A stretch of DNA of 9,428 bases from Desulfobacterales bacterium (GTDB lineage Bacteria; Desulfobacterota; Desulfobacteria; Desulfobacterales; Desulfobacteraceae): positions 1 through 9,428 of the forward strand of contig JAKSBM010000159.1 in the NCBI GenBank assembly GCA_022361135.1, written 5' to 3'. Position numbers and translations under genes: made by a program. Shown piece after piece: positions 1 to 6,007 of the stretch. The stretch's first letter is position 1, and the number at the start of each line of letters is the position of its first letter. The notes under the pieces were generated by a model. That model was given only the letters and a program-made list of their open reading frames with translations, ran no database searches and was not told the DNA's origin.

Positions 1-210
1 AACCCCTATGGCGGGGGCATGGGTACCGCCGGACTTGTGGGACCCATCATGACCTGGCAGACCATGGCCCCGAGCCATGGCCAGACCCTGCTCATGGTGA
101 AAATAGCACTCATGCATTTTATCCTGCCGGCCTTGATCGCCCTTTTGGTGTCCGAGTTCATGCGCCGCAAGGGCTGGATTAAGCCCGGGGATATGAAGCT
201 GGATTTCTGA
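1..210 (+). CDS. C-terminal end of a PTS_EIIC_2-like membrane transporter (5' truncated)
   Basis: The frame is open from the first base and ends at TGA 208-210, giving 69 visible residues; the start lies outside the window. The segment begins NPYGGGMGTAGLVGPIM, a glycine-rich stretch that I associate with the last conserved block of the PTS_EIIC_2 family of membrane permeases. A hydrophobic helix follows (LMHFILPALIALLVSEFM), then a short basic, hydrophilic tail that includes KGWIKPGDMKL. This layout fits the cytoplasmic end of a multi-helix permease. The assignment rests on remembered family resemblance and only about a fifth of a usual protein is visible, so the substrate cannot be inferred and another permease family remains possible. 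It converges on the lysE-like gene across an 81-bp gap. Confidence 0.6.
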   Translation, partial: NPYGGGMGTAGLVGPIMTWQTMAPSHGQTLLMVKIALMHFILPALIALLVSEFMRRKGWIKPGDMKLDF

Positions 211-291
211 TCCGGACATCCTTGATCCATTTTACATTCGATCCATTCCCGGCCCTGGGGCATTTTTATATGGGGGACATCCTTCGGTCTT
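211..291. other. Convergent intergenic gap with short direct repeats
   Basis: This 81-bp gap separates two convergent genes. It holds two short direct repeats: GGACATCCTT at 214-223 and 275-284, and GATCCATT at 224-231 and 240-247. I found no convincing terminator; the best candidate, around 252-267, is only a GCC/GGC three-base stem before a short T run. The repeats may be chance. Confidence 0.3.
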
Positions 292-900
292 CTACAAACT
301 TGGCATTGTTCCCACATTCATGGCCAGAAGATAAACTGCCACGCCCATGAGGCCTGCACCCAGGACACGGTTAAAAAGCTTCAACCGTTCCGGTTTGCCC
401 AGCACGGCCTTCAGCTTCTCCCCGGCCACGGCCCATGAACCAATGGATAAATAGCAGATGATGAAATAGAGCAGGGCAAAAACGGCAAGGCGGGATGGGG
501 CCGCGGCTGTGTTGAAGGCGGAAATTCCGGCCAGGCAGGCCGACCAGGCCTTGGGGTTGAGCCATTGGAGGAGAAATCCCTTGGAAAAGCCGGGGATTTC
601 CCGTTGCTCCAAGGTGAGACTGGGATCGGATGCGGCGATTTGCCAACCGATCCAGCAGATGAACAGGGCGCCGACCAGGGCCATGGCCTGGAGTGCCAGG
701 GGAAAACGGGACATGAGGGCACCCACCCCCATGCCCGTGAGAATCAGCAACAGGGTAAAGCCGATGGTGGCGCCGGAAACAAAGGGCAGGGCCCTTTTGA
801 ATCCGTGGTTGACCCCGGTGGACAGGGTGATGAGATTAACCGGTCCGGGGGAAATGGACATGGACAGGGCGAAGAGACACATGGCGGCAAATAGGGACAT
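292..900 (-). CDS. LysE/RhtB family amino-acid (or small metabolite) exporter
   Basis: This is a 202-residue inner-membrane protein of the length and pattern typical of the LysE/RhtB/LeuE translocator family. These proteins export amino acids or related small molecules using the proton gradient. Visible landmarks are the N-terminal SPGPVNLITLSTG block (residues 17-29), the glycine-rich second helix (VSGATIGFTLLLILTGMGVGAL, about 41-62), and FLLQWLNPKAW (109-119) with the family's NPKA motif. Two hydrophobic helices close the protein. I chose ATG at 898-900 because AAGGAAA lies just upstream; a TTG five codons earlier (913-915) would overlap that ribosome binding site. It is divergent from a LysR-type regulator, a frequent arrangement for such exporters. 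The substrate cannot be read from the sequence. Confidence 0.9.
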   Translation of the reverse strand: MSLFAAMCLFALSMSISPGPVNLITLSTGVNHGFKRALPFVSGATIGFTLLLILTGMGVGALMSRFPLALQAMALVGALFICWIGWQIAASDPSLTLEQREIPGFSKGFLLQWLNPKAWSACLAGISAFNTAAAPSRLAVFALLYFIICYLSIGSWAVAGEKLKAVLGKPERLKLFNRVLGAGLMGVAVYLLAMNVGTMPSL

Positions 901-941
901 GGGGTTTCCTTTCAAGACTTGCGGTTCATATTCCCATCCAC

Positions 942-973
942 TATATATCCTTTGCCATTGTTTGATAATATGG
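942..973. promoter_or_regulatory. Candidate LysR-type operator and lysE-side -10 element
   Basis: In the 129-bp AT-rich gap between the divergent genes, CCAT (955-958) and ATGG (970-973) form an inverted repeat around exactly 11 bases. This gives the T-N11-A layout typical of LysR-type regulator boxes. The box lies nearly midway, about 65 bp from either start codon. On the minus strand TATATA (942-947) could serve as -10 for the exporter, with the box over a poor -35, as expected for an activator-dependent promoter. On the plus strand TTGATA (962-967) inside the box could be the -35 of the regulator gene, which would allow autorepression. All of this is inferred from pattern. Confidence 0.4.
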
Positions 974-1029
974 TTAAATTGAGATGTATTGTTCGAAAAA
1001 TTTAATCAATCAATGGGAGGGATGCTGCT

Positions 1030-1908
1030 GTGGAAGATTTGAAGGCCCTGGCCATATTTGCGGAAACCGTTCAACAGAAATCCTTTCGCGGGGCAGCTGG
1101 AAAACTGGGGCTCTCCCCCTCGGTGGTCAGCTACCATGTGTCCCAGCTGGAAAAGCAGGTGGGCACTCCCTTGCTGTATCGTTCCACCCGGAAAATATCC
1201 CTCACCCACAAGGGGAAAATCCTCTATCGGCATGCAGCGGAAATGCTGGCTTCCGCCCGCAAGGGACTGGATGAAATCAGTGCCCACGGCGCCGAGCCCC
1301 GGGGAAGCCTCACCGTGGCCCTGCCTTCTGCTTTGACCCGGGCGCCGGTGACCAGCCACATGGCCGTATTCTGTCGGAACCATCCGGGCATCCAGGTGAA
1401 ATTCATCTATACCGATGTCCGGCCCGATCCCATTGAAAAGGGGATCGATCTGGCCATCCGGGCCGGAAAAATGCCCGATTCCGCCCTCATGTCCCGGCGC
1501 ATCGGCACGGTCCACCGCCGCTTGGTGGCCTCCCCGGAATATGCCGGCCGACACCCCGTTCCCACCCATCCCCAAGATCTCAGTGAGTGGCAATGGATCA
1601 AATTGTCCATGCTCCCCAATGAACGGACCTTGCGCCGGGAGGATGAAACCGTGACGGTTCACTATGAAAATCAAGTATCCGTGGACAATGTGGAGGCCAT
1701 GACCCAGTTTTGCCGCCACGGCCTTGGACTTTCATCGCCCCCGGATTTTCTGACAGATGATTTGATTCGATCCGGGAAACTCATAAAGGTTTTACCGGAG
1801 TGGAAGGTGGAGCCCATCCCCATGACGGCGGTGTGGCCCCCCAACAGCATCCGGGAGGCCAACACCCAACGCCTGCTGGATCATCTGGATCATTTGCCCC
1901 AGGGATAA
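1030..1908 (+). CDS. LysR-type transcriptional regulator
   Basis: This is a 292-residue DNA-binding regulator of normal family length. The N-terminal winged helix-turn-helix is clear: FAETVQQKSFRGAAGKLGLS followed by PSVVSYHVSQLEKQVGTPLLYRSTRKISLT (residues about 10-59). A linker helix follows, then a periplasmic-binding-like effector domain from about residue 90 (GSLTVALP) to the end. The effector domain looks closest to the CrgA-like subgroup, judged by eye. The start is GTG at 1030 with GGGAGG at 1015-1020, nine bases upstream; the ATG at 1022 is out of frame. It probably controls the divergent LysE-family exporter and itself through the shared gap. The gene ends only 6 bp from the convergent phosphatase-family gene, with no room for a terminator. 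The ligand is unknown. Confidence 0.93.
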   Translation: MEDLKALAIFAETVQQKSFRGAAGKLGLSPSVVSYHVSQLEKQVGTPLLYRSTRKISLTHKGKILYRHAAEMLASARKGLDEISAHGAEPRGSLTVALPSALTRAPVTSHMAVFCRNHPGIQVKFIYTDVRPDPIEKGIDLAIRAGKMPDSALMSRRIGTVHRRLVASPEYAGRHPVPTHPQDLSEWQWIKLSMLPNERTLRREDETVTVHYENQVSVDNVEAMTQFCRHGLGLSSPPDFLTDDLIRSGKLIKVLPEWKVEPIPMTAVWPPNSIREANTQRLLDHLDHLPQG

Positions 1909-1914
1909 GCGGGG

Positions 1915-2994
1915 CTATAATCCGATGGTCACCACAACGGGCAGATGGTCGGAGATGTGCTGGGTGTCCCCGGCCCGGACGTATTTGGAAATTACCTTTA
2001 TCCCCTTGTCCATGAGAATGTAGTCAATGGTGCGATCCGGCCCGGTGACCTCCTTGTCGTTGGGAAAGTGGGTGAACCAGGGGGAGGCTGCGTTTGGATC
2101 GCTTTCCGCAAGGCCCGGGATGACCTGGAACTCCTCAAACATGGGCGTCATCTCGCTTTCGGGTTGGTAGAGATAGCGCTGGGACGGGGGCAATGCCTGG
2201 TATTGATGGGGGGGAAGTAAATTAAAATCCCCGGCTGCAACCACCCGTTCCCCCCGGGCCAAGGCCCGGCGCACGGTTTGCGTGAAGGCATTGACCTGGT
2301 TGCGTAAGAGTTGGGGATCTTCGGGGAAGGCTTCCAGATGAAGGTTGATCAGCCGAAGGGGCTTTTTTCCGGGGACCTGGATTCTGGCCGTGAGGAGGCA
2401 GCGTTGGAGATCCAGCCGTTTGCTCAGGAAATCCTTTTTCTGCTGGGGCAGGGCAATGCGCAGCCCATCCTCCAGGGGATACCGGGATAGGATGGTGAGT
2501 TTCATGCCCACCGGCCCCATGATTTTGCTGTGGGGGACAAATCCGGCCTTCCAATAAAAGGTTTCAGCCACATAGGGGAAGGGGGACTGGAGCAGGGATT
2601 GGAGCCGCTGGGTCTGGTTTTCCTTATCCGTACGACCGGCCCCCTCATCCACCTCCTGGAGCAACAGCACATCCGGGTTTTCCCCCTGGATGACCCGCAC
2701 GGCTTCGGCAAAGGTGGCCGTAATATCCTTGGACAGGGGCCGTGTGTCCTCGCCCTTGAAGTCCGGTAGATCGTAGAAGAAAATATAATTTTTACCGGCA
2801 AAATACTGGATATTCCAACTCATGATTTTAAGGGGGGTGCCGGCCCGGGCAATGGCCCCACCGCTTCCTTCCACCCCCACCGTTTCAACGGGTTCAAAGG
2901 AACTGCCGCCCTGGTAGAGCCATGCCACTGCCACCATAAGGATGATCATAACCACTGCCGCGCCCGTTCCAATCCATTTCCCGATTTTCTTCAT
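1915..2994 (-). CDS. Membrane-anchored endonuclease/exonuclease/phosphatase (EEP) family protein
   Basis: This 359-residue protein has a basic N-terminus and one hydrophobic segment (about residues 8-27), then a linker and an EEP-fold domain from about residue 54. All the metal and catalytic landmarks of the fold are present: MSWNIQYF with Asn61, LLQEVD with Glu114, the NLHLEA block with His219, AAGDFNLLP with Asp256 and Asn258, DRTIDYILM with Asp320 and Asp324, and SDHLP with Asp349 and His350. An active Mg-dependent phosphodiesterase or phosphatase is therefore likely. The N-terminal segment could be an uncleaved anchor or a signal peptide; either way the catalytic domain would face the periplasm. 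Family members act on DNA, phosphoinositides, sphingomyelin or nucleotides, so the substrate is open. GGAGG lies ten bases upstream of the ATG. The gene seems to be monocistronic. Confidence 0.88.
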   Translation of the reverse strand: MKKIGKWIGTGAAVVMIILMVAVAWLYQGGSSFEPVETVGVEGSGGAIARAGTPLKIMSWNIQYFAGKNYIFFYDLPDFKGEDTRPLSKDITATFAEAVRVIQGENPDVLLLQEVDEGAGRTDKENQTQRLQSLLQSPFPYVAETFYWKAGFVPHSKIMGPVGMKLTILSRYPLEDGLRIALPQQKKDFLSKRLDLQRCLLTARIQVPGKKPLRLINLHLEAFPEDPQLLRNQVNAFTQTVRRALARGERVVAAGDFNLLPPHQYQALPPSQRYLYQPESEMTPMFEEFQVIPGLAESDPNAASPWFTHFPNDKEVTGPDRTIDYILMDKGIKVISKYVRAGDTQHISDHLPVVVTIGL

Positions 2995-3043
2995 GGTGAT
3001 TCAGCCTCCAAAATTGTTGTCTGGGTAAACGGTGTACAGACTA

Positions 3044-3074
3044 CTTATACGTTCAGAAGGTGAGGCATTGTCAA
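3044..3074 (-). promoter_or_regulatory. Candidate sigma-70-type promoter for the EEP gene
   Basis: On the minus strand a perfect TTGACA (3069-3074) is followed by GTATAA (3045-3050) after 18 bases, or TATAAG (3044-3049) after 19 bases. Transcription would start near 3037, giving a leader of about 40 nt before the ATG at 2994. No transcript data are available. Confidence 0.5.
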
Positions 3075-3179
3075 GGAAGAAAAAAAGGCAGCGGGCGGAG
3101 TTTTATTTCCACGGGCCATGGCTGGAAAATGGAAGGGGGGCGAGGAGGGGACTCCCGCTTTTGGACCGGGATAACCGAC

Positions 3180-3219
3180 GTGAAAATTCCTTGACATTTC
3201 ACCGGGCTCTGTTTAGGTC
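3180..3219 (+). promoter_or_regulatory. Candidate promoter and palindromic operator upstream of the LytTR regulator
   Basis: A perfect TTGACA (3191-3196) is followed after 17 bases by a weak -10, TAGGTC (3214-3219). The -35 sits inside an inverted repeat whose arms are GTGAAA (3180-3185) and TTTCAC (3197-3202), separated by 11 bases. A regulator bound there would cover the -35. The right half (CATTTCAC) also resembles the TTTCAA cores upstream of cstA, which hints at autoregulation. The -10 is poor, so this is only a candidate. Confidence 0.35.
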
Positions 3220-3293
3220 TTACCCGGAGGTGATCCCGGCTTGGGGGCCGGTTTCCCCCCTGAATTAAAATTGATCTTCCCGTTGAATGATGG

Positions 3294-4091
3294 ATGGCGC
3301 ACGGTATGGAATTGCATAGCCTCTCTTGCATTTTAATTGATGATGAACAACCGGCCAGGGATGAGTTGGCCTACCTGCTTTCCTCCCATCCGGATATCCG
3401 GGTGGTGGGTGAGGCGGATTCGGTTGCCTCTGCTGTGAAAAATATCCAGGCCAATGGGCCCGATTTCATTTTCCTTGATATCCAGATGCGGGGTAACAAT
3501 GGGTTTGAGGTGCTTTCGGGCATAGAAGAAATGGAACCCCAGCCCCTGGTGGTTTTTATCACCGCCTATGACCAGTATGCGGTCAAAGCATTTGAAGCCC
3601 GGGCCGTGGATTATTTGATGAAGCCCTTTTCCCCGGATCGCCTGGCCCAGAGCCTGGAGCGTGTTCGTCAGATGTCGGCCGTACGGCAGGAGGAAGCGTT
3701 CCAGGCTGCCCTGTCCCAATTCACAGCCATCACCGCTGCCCCCAAACCCCGGCGCAAAGTGGCCGTGGAGCAGGACGGCCGGATCACCCTTTTGAACCCC
3801 GAGGATATTGTTTTCTGCCAGTACCGGGATAAACGGATCATGGTCCATACCCGCCTGGAAACCTACCTGGTCCACGGGATTCACACCCTGGACCAATTGG
3901 AAAAACATCTGGATGGGGATCTTTTTTTTCGCAACCACAGGAGCACCCTGGTGAATTTTGATCAAATCCAGGAGTTCAGCCCCTGGTTCAATGGCAAGTA
4001 TCACATTCGAATGAAGGATCAGGGGGCCTCGGAACTCACCGTGACCCGCGACCGGGTGCGTAGATTCAAGGCGCTGCTGGGGCTCCGATGA
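3294..4091 (+). CDS. LytTR-family response regulator (BtsR/LytR type)
   Basis: This is a 265-residue two-component regulator. The receiver domain (about residues 10-130) shows the acidic pair Asp16-Asp17, the phosphoacceptor Asp62 in FIFLDIQM, Thr90 in FITAYD, and Lys110 in LMKPF, so it should be phosphorylatable. A LytTR DNA-binding domain fills about residues 153-265, with the typical EDIVFCQYRDKRIMVHT and FFRNHRSTLVNFDQI blocks. LytTR domains bind pairs of direct repeats about 21 bp apart, and such repeats occur upstream of the cstA gene in this window. The start codon is uncertain: ATG 3294 has an in-frame stop just upstream and no clear ribosome binding site, while ATG 3306 has GGATGG eight bases upstream and would remove four residues. 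The gene overlaps its cognate kinase gene by four bases (ATGA). Confidence 0.93.
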   Translation: MAHGMELHSLSCILIDDEQPARDELAYLLSSHPDIRVVGEADSVASAVKNIQANGPDFIFLDIQMRGNNGFEVLSGIEEMEPQPLVVFITAYDQYAVKAFEARAVDYLMKPFSPDRLAQSLERVRQMSAVRQEEAFQAALSQFTAITAAPKPRRKVAVEQDGRITLLNPEDIVFCQYRDKRIMVHTRLETYLVHGIHTLDQLEKHLDGDLFFRNHRSTLVNFDQIQEFSPWFNGKYHIRMKDQGASELTVTRDRVRRFKALLGLR

Positions 4092-5809
4092 CCATAAACC
4101 TTAATCTGCTCATCAACCTGGCCCAGCATGCCAGTTTTATTGTGGCCGGTGCCCTGATTCTCCTGGCTGCTTCCCCGGTGGACCGGGCGGGCATTGGCAA
4201 CCATTCCCGGTTCAATCAACTCTTCCTCATTTGCTTCTTTGGCCTGTTGGGGATCATGGGGACCTATTCGGGCAACCAGATTTTTCAATCCTTTGCCAAT
4301 CTTAGGGCCATGGGCATTGTTGCCGCCGGACTCTATGGTGGGGTGACCGTGGGGGCCGGAGCGGGGTTTCTAGCCGGGGCCCACCGTTTCCTCATAGATC
4401 CCTGGGGCTTTTCAGCCATTCCCTGTTCCATCGCCACCTTCATGGAGGGGCTTCTTTCCGGCTATCTTTCCACCCGCCTGGGGCGATGGCGGCAGAACTG
4501 GGCTGTGGCTGCCTTGATTTGTTTTGTGGGGGAAGGGCTTCACATGCTGTTGGTGGTGGCCATAAGCCGCCCGATTCCCGATGCCGTGGAGCTGGTTTCC
4601 ATCATTGCATTGCCCATGATGGTGGCAAATCCCGTGGGTACGGCCCTGTTCATTCATCTCACCAAAATCCTCTCCCTGAGGCGGGAACAGCGGGAGTCCA
4701 CCCAGGCACAGACCGTATTGGACATTGCCAATGAAACCGTGCGCTATTTCAGGACCGGTCTCACCCCGGCTTCGGCCCGGAAAACCGCCCGGATCATCTA
4801 TGATCGTCTGGCCGTGGCTGCGGTGTCCATAACCGATACCAGGATTATACTGGCCCACGTGGGAACAGGCGCCGACCACCACCTGGCCGGGGAAAAAATT
4901 CTGACCAAGGCCACCCAGGAGGTCATGGATTCGGGCCGGCCCCGGTTCCTCAGGGAGGCCGATGCCATTGGGTGCGATGTGCCGGGCTGTCCATTGAAAT
5001 CAGCCATTGTGGTTCCCCTGGTCAAGGATGGCCAAGTCATTGGAACCCTGAAATTATATGGGGCCGGTGATGCTTCACTGGACCAGGTGAAGTTTAATAT
5101 TGCAAAGGGATTGACCAGTCTTTTTGCCACCCAGTTTGAACTGGAGAACATCCGGAAGGCAGAACAGCTCCTGGCACAGACCCGACTTCGCCATCTCCAG
5201 GCCCAGATTAATCCCCATTTTCTCTTTAATTCCTTGAATACCATTGCCTCCTTCTGCCGCACCCGGCCGGCCCGGGCCAGGGATCTGATCCTGGATCTTT
5301 CCTCCTATATGAGAAGAAACCTCAGCGCCAGCCAGGGGATGATTCGCCTGGAGGAGGAGTTGAACCAGATTAAATCCTATGTGGCCATTGAGCAGGCCCG
5401 GTTTGGTGAGCGCATCGAATTCTCCCTGGAGGTGGACAACGATTGTAAGCAGTTGATGATCCCGGCCCTGATGATTCAACCCTTGGTTGAAAACGCCATC
5501 CGCCACGGCATTCTGGCCAGCGACCATGGCCGCCGGGTTTCCCTTTCCGTCACCGGAGATCGGGCCGGTGCCGCCGTTCGTATCCGGGACGATGGGGCCG
5601 GCATGGACACGTCCCACCTGGATGATCTCTTTATGGAGACTTCTGATTTTTCTGCCCCGGGTGGCGTGGGCCTGGCCAATACCCGCAATCGCCTGGACCA
5701 GCTCTACGGTGAAGCCCATGGATTTTCAGTCCAGAGCACTCCGGGACAGGGCACTTGCGTTTGTTTCACCATCCCGGCCCTTGCCAAGTCTACCCCTGGG
5801 GCTGCCTAA
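4088..5809 (+). CDS. LytS/BtsS-type membrane sensor histidine kinase
   Basis: This is a 573-residue sensor kinase. Residues about 1-195 form a multi-helix membrane sensor of the 5TMR_LYT type. A GAF-like domain follows (about 215-350) with the family's CDVPGCPLKSAIVVPL block (Cys296, Cys301). Then comes the His_kinase domain with QAQINPHFLFNSLNTI and phosphoacceptor His377. The ATPase domain carries LVENAIRHG (N-box Asn469), DDGAGM (501-506) and GGVGLANTRNRL (525 onward). All elements for autophosphorylation are intact. In the sensor, Arg73, Arg100 and Cys113 align, as I recall the family, with residues proposed to bind pyruvate in E. coli BtsS (Arg72, Arg99, Cys110), while the position of Ser113 appears to be Ala116. 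Translation is coupled to the upstream regulator by an ATGA overlap. Confidence 0.93.
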   Translation: MTINLNLLINLAQHASFIVAGALILLAASPVDRAGIGNHSRFNQLFLICFFGLLGIMGTYSGNQIFQSFANLRAMGIVAAGLYGGVTVGAGAGFLAGAHRFLIDPWGFSAIPCSIATFMEGLLSGYLSTRLGRWRQNWAVAALICFVGEGLHMLLVVAISRPIPDAVELVSIIALPMMVANPVGTALFIHLTKILSLRREQRESTQAQTVLDIANETVRYFRTGLTPASARKTARIIYDRLAVAAVSITDTRIILAHVGTGADHHLAGEKILTKATQEVMDSGRPRFLREADAIGCDVPGCPLKSAIVVPLVKDGQVIGTLKLYGAGDASLDQVKFNIAKGLTSLFATQFELENIRKAEQLLAQTRLRHLQAQINPHFLFNSLNTIASFCRTRPARARDLILDLSSYMRRNLSASQGMIRLEEELNQIKSYVAIEQARFGERIEFSLEVDNDCKQLMIPALMIQPLVENAIRHGILASDHGRRVSLSVTGDRAGAAVRIRDDGAGMDTSHLDDLFMETSDFSAPGGVGLANTRNRLDQLYGEAHGFSVQSTPGQGTCVCFTIPALAKSTPGAA

Positions 5810-5832
5810 AAACCTTAGCATTTCAAGGTGAT

Positions 5833-5883
5833 GCACTTCAGCAATTGAATCTGTCATTTCAACCCCCGGATATGACCGTTCAA
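5833..5883 (+). promoter_or_regulatory. LytTR-like direct repeats at 21-bp period upstream of cstA
   Basis: Three 9-bp elements lie exactly 21 bp apart: GCACTTCAG (5833-5841), TCATTTCAA (5854-5862) and ACCGTTCAA (5875-5883). The last two continue into a shared CCC, so TTCAACCC is repeated exactly. The third element matches eight of nine positions of the general LytTR consensus [TA][AC][CA]GTTN[AG][TG] as I remember it. A further GCATTTCAA occurs at 5818-5826, out of phase. The 21-bp spacing places the sites on one face of the helix, as seen for BtsR, YpdB and AgrA type regulators. The cluster ends 11 bp before the candidate -35 of cstA, a position suited to activation. Confidence 0.65.
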
Positions 5884-5894
5884 CCCAAACTCCT

Positions 5895-5922
5895 TTGGCC
5901 CGGGGCCGGGCCTTGATATAGG
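5895..5922 (+). promoter_or_regulatory. Candidate cstA promoter with a palindromic GC-only spacer
   Basis: TTGGCC (5895-5900, four of six matches to TTGACA) and TATAGG (5917-5922, four of six matches to TATAAT) are 16 bp apart. A weak -35 fits a promoter that needs the LytTR activator upstream. Most of the spacer is a perfect inverted repeat, GGCCCGG-GG-CCGGGCC (5897-5912), which could be a second operator or a chance feature of GC-rich DNA. Confidence 0.4.
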
Positions 5923-5989
5923 AAATCCAATTTCCAGGGACTATTGAATCGGGCCCGGATACGACCCTGGGGAGAACGGATTCGGGTCG
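5921..5989 (+). repeat. Inverted repeats in the cstA leader, two mutually exclusive
   Basis: Three inverted repeats lie between the presumed transcription start and the ribosome binding site: GGAAAT-CCA-ATTTCC (5921-5935), CCAGGG (5934-5939) with CCCTGG (5965-5970), and CGACCC (5962-5967) with GGGTCG (5984-5989). The second and third share bases 5965-5967, so they cannot form together. The third ends six bases before the AAGGAG ribosome binding site (5996-6001). A switching leader is possible but the stems are short. Confidence 0.3.
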
Positions 5990-6007
5990 GAAAACAAGGA
6001 GATACAA

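Larger units (their letters stand above)
2995..3293. other. 299-bp divergent intergenic region
   Basis: This region separates the EEP gene (minus) from the response regulator gene (plus). It holds a minus-strand promoter candidate near the EEP gene and a plus-strand candidate at 3191-3219. It also holds an inverted repeat GTGAAA-N11-TTTCAC (3180-3202) and two GC-rich hairpins in the presumed leader of the regulator gene: CCGGG 3203-3207 with CCCGG near 3223-3227, and GGGGG 3243-3247 with CCCCC 3255-3259. Open frames on both strands across it lack recognisable domains, and I regard them as non-coding. Confidence 0.5.

Noticed and set aside
901..915. TTG start at 913-915 for the LysE-family gene
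   Set aside because: It would overlap the AAGGAAA ribosome binding site that serves ATG 898-900, and homologues start close to the SPGP helix.
509..982. Plus-strand open frame (157 codons) opposite the LysE-family gene
   Set aside because: It is antisense to a well-supported exporter and has no domain or good ribosome binding site.
1006..1719. Long minus-strand open frame (237 codons) opposite the LysR gene
   Set aside because: It lies antisense to a clear regulator gene, is rich in Gly, His and Pro as expected from reading the opposite strand, and shows no domain.
3032..3331. Overlapping open frames on both strands in the divergent intergenic region
   Set aside because: Neither has a domain, a convincing ribosome binding site or coding-like composition, and promoter-like elements lie across them.
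3333..4004. Long minus-strand open frame (223 codons) opposite the response regulator
   Set aside because: It is fully antisense to a gene with intact receiver and LytTR motifs and has no recognisable motif of its own.
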